This document shows positions 4,291-5,810 of a stretch of 5,810 bases of DNA, piece after piece; position 1 is the stretch's first letter; every line of letters starts with the position of its first letter. Source of the DNA: Deinococcus sedimenti (GTDB taxonomy: Bacteria; Deinococcota; Deinococci; Deinococcales; Deinococcaceae); contig NZ_BMQN01000041.1 in NCBI RefSeq assembly GCF_014648135.1, forward strand, positions 1-5,810, read 5' to 3'. A program made the position numbers and the translations under genes. Below the pieces are notes generated by a model. It was not told where the DNA came from and did no database searches. It saw nothing but the letters and a program-made list of their open reading frames with translations.

Positions 4291-5751
4291 TCAGGCCTGA
4301 GCGGGCGAGGTAGCCCGAGCTAACCTCCGCACCAGGGTGACGAGCCGATCGGCGTCGTCCTCCTGAAAGACGCCATCAATGCCCTGCGGATGGGCATTCG
4401 TGAACGGAGGTTCGTAAAGCGCGGAGACCGGAACGCTGCCCTTCCGGGTGAGCATTTCGACGAGGTTCTCAACGAAGCGGATCTGCTTGGCGTTGAACAC
4501 CTGCGTGTCGAGATAGTGGGCGAACGCCTGCCGGGCCGCTTGCCGGTCAAGGCCCACGAGGCTGCGGATAAAGGTCGCGAGGTTGTCCTGCTGACCGTAC
4601 ACTTCCTCGAACACCTCACGTGACTCGATTTCGCTGGCTTCGAAAAGCAGCACTTCCAAAGCCTCGAGGTCCGCTGCGGTGAGGGATTCGGCGCACCGAA
4701 CCTTACGGATGACCGGGTGTGCCTGCTGCCCGTGCAGGAACGCCTCCACCTTCTTGCGGTACTGCGCCTCATTGACCTGACCGGCCAGATCGGGGAACAC
4801 CGTGAGGCCACTGCCGACAATTTCATCCTGGAAGTCGGTGTAGATCACAGTCCGGTCGTTCCGGTCGAGCAGGGCCACCAGGCCACGCATCCGCTCACGC
4901 ACGTCTTCCAGGGCGGAGGGTGTCAGGCCAGCCCAGGTCGCCCCCTGTTGAAGTTGGTTCAGCAATCCGGCCAGGGCCGCTACGTCGGGGATGCTGGTCT
5001 TCGGGGCGAGCCCCTGCGCGATGGTCTGCACGCGGCGCTGGAGCCGGGCCGCGTCGTGACTTCCCGTGAGTCGCGCAAGATGCAGCTTCGCAACCACCTC
5101 GTCGAACCGGCGGGCACCTTCGTCTCCCGTCTGCACGCTGGAAGGCAGTCCACTCACGTGGCGGACCAGATCGACGTGATCGACTTCTGTCAGGGCGTCC
5201 CACCGCGCCCGGTCGAGGTACGGCTCCACCAGATCGCGGACCGGCCGCACCATGAAGCTCTCCAGCGGGATGCCTGTCACGCGCGCGTGGAGGGCGTCCG
5301 CCGTCTTCGTGTAGAGTTGCCGGGCCTCCTCGTCCGAAGCTCTCAGCGGGGCGAGGGCGCGCAGCAGCTCCAAGTGCACCTTGAACGTCCGCTGGAGCAC
5401 GGGCTCGGCCACCTTGCTCTCCACTCCGTCGGGATTCAGGGAGAAGAACTGGAGGTTGCCGCAGTAATCGAGCACGGTGAAGTGCGTCTTGTGCTGCCCG
5501 GGACCGAACAGGTCCGGGCGCAGGCGCGTGCCGCGCCCCACCATCTGCATGAATTTCGTCTTGGAGCGCACCACTTTGAACAGCACGAGGTTCACCACCT
5601 CGGGCACATCGATGCCGGTGTCGAGCATGTCCACACTCACAGCGATGGTGGGCTGCCCGGACGGCTTGGAGAAGTCATCGATCAGTGTTCCCGCGTAGCG
5701 GTCGTAGTTGTCAATCACGCGCGCGAAGTTGTGCAGGTGGGGAAAGTGATC
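4291..5751 (-). pseudogene. hsdR: C-terminal half of type I restriction subunit R (EcoEI-like), truncated by an IS
   Basis: Intact HsdR is the ATP-driven DNA translocase and nuclease subunit of type I restriction systems and works with HsdM and HsdS. About 486 codons remain. They start in the second RecA-like domain (FPHLHNFARVID, then YAGTLIDDFS) and keep helicase motif V (SVDMLDTGIDVPEVVN) and motif VI (QMVGRGTRLRPD), about 40 and 70 residues in. A long helical middle and the EcoEI-type C-terminal domain follow (TFIRSLVGLDRQAARQAF, NAKQIRFVENLVEML, LYEPPFTNAHPQGIDGVF). The C-terminus looks intact. The nuclease domain and motifs I-III are missing, against a usual length of about 800 residues or more. 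In-frame translation upstream reaches a stop at 5773-5775 inside IS-like sequence. The first codons of the open frame (TTG ACA, 5757-5752) belong to that IS end. No hsdM or hsdS is visible. The fragment cannot restrict DNA on its own. Confidence 0.88.
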
Positions 5752-5810
5752 TGTCAAGGGTTTGGTGGAGCGTCAGTTCGGGATGGGGGCCTGCTCCTCG
5801 AAAGCCGTCG
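5752..5810 (-). mobile_element. Right end of an IS3-family element, cut by the window edge
   Basis: The recognisable hsdR reading begins exactly after 5752. From there the plus strand reads TGTCAAGGGTTTGGTGGAG, a TG-type end that shares GTTTGGTGGAG with the IS3 left end at 1859-1869. On the minus strand a reading open from the window edge ends at a TGA (5773-5775), 21 bases before the element's end, as expected for orfB of an IS3-family element. The element would run out of the window to the right. Only 59 bases are visible, so the family call rests on the end sequence and the shared core. Confidence 0.6.
5773..5810 (-). CDS. Possible last residues of an IS3-family OrfB
   Basis: Twelve codons and a stop are visible, reading TAFEEQAPIPN before the TGA. 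The position, just inside the terminal repeat of the inferred IS3 element and transcribed toward its right end, fits the transposase OrfB. The residues are too few to recognise by sequence. It could also be chance open frame in the IS end. Confidence 0.3.
   Translation of the reverse strand, partial: TAFEEQAPIPN

Noticed and set aside
5755..5757. TTG at 5755-5757 as a real start for a shortened HsdR protein
   Set aside because: It lies inside the IS end, has no Shine-Dalgarno, and would start in the middle of a helicase domain, so a functional short form is unlikely.

Overview
The window looks like an accessory, IS-rich stretch of a high-GC bacterium. Deinococcus is the best guess: a PRC-barrel/DUF2382 gene is paired with a second DUF2382 gene, and the transposases are of types common in that group. 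This is inferred from gene families and style; there is no rRNA or other marker to settle it.

Layout. Positions 1-359 hold no assignable gene, only hairpins and short open stretches. Two same-strand genes follow: a PRC-barrel + DUF2382 protein (360-1253) and a second, shorter DUF2382 protein (1287-1727), separated by a strong GC hairpin. Their DUF2382 regions resemble each other, so they are probably paralogues of the bacterial general-stress (YsnF-like) type. From 1846 to 2116 lies the left end of an IS3-family element. Its orfA is broken by a perfect 14-bp tandem duplication and then cut off. An IS1182-family element (about 2117-4097) abuts it, with an apparently intact 546-aa DDE transposase (2377-4017). 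Positions 4098-4290 are non-coding and rich in inverted repeats. The rest is the 3' half of a type I restriction subunit gene, hsdR, on the minus strand (4291-5751). It is cut at 5751/5752 by what looks like the right end of another IS3-family element, which runs off the window.

How it fits together. The two DUF2382 genes may be a small stress-response unit. Everything to their right is a mobile-element graveyard with one plausibly active transposase and a restriction gene that has lost its nuclease and front motor domains within this window. The most unusual structure is the IS1182 element. Its right end carries two inverted-repeat blocks (47 and 40 bp) back to back. On the left the same blocks are separated by 162 bp of foreign-looking, hairpin-containing DNA. 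I see no convincing new biological system. The nested element and the repeated pattern of IS ends lying against stem-loops are the points most worth checking.
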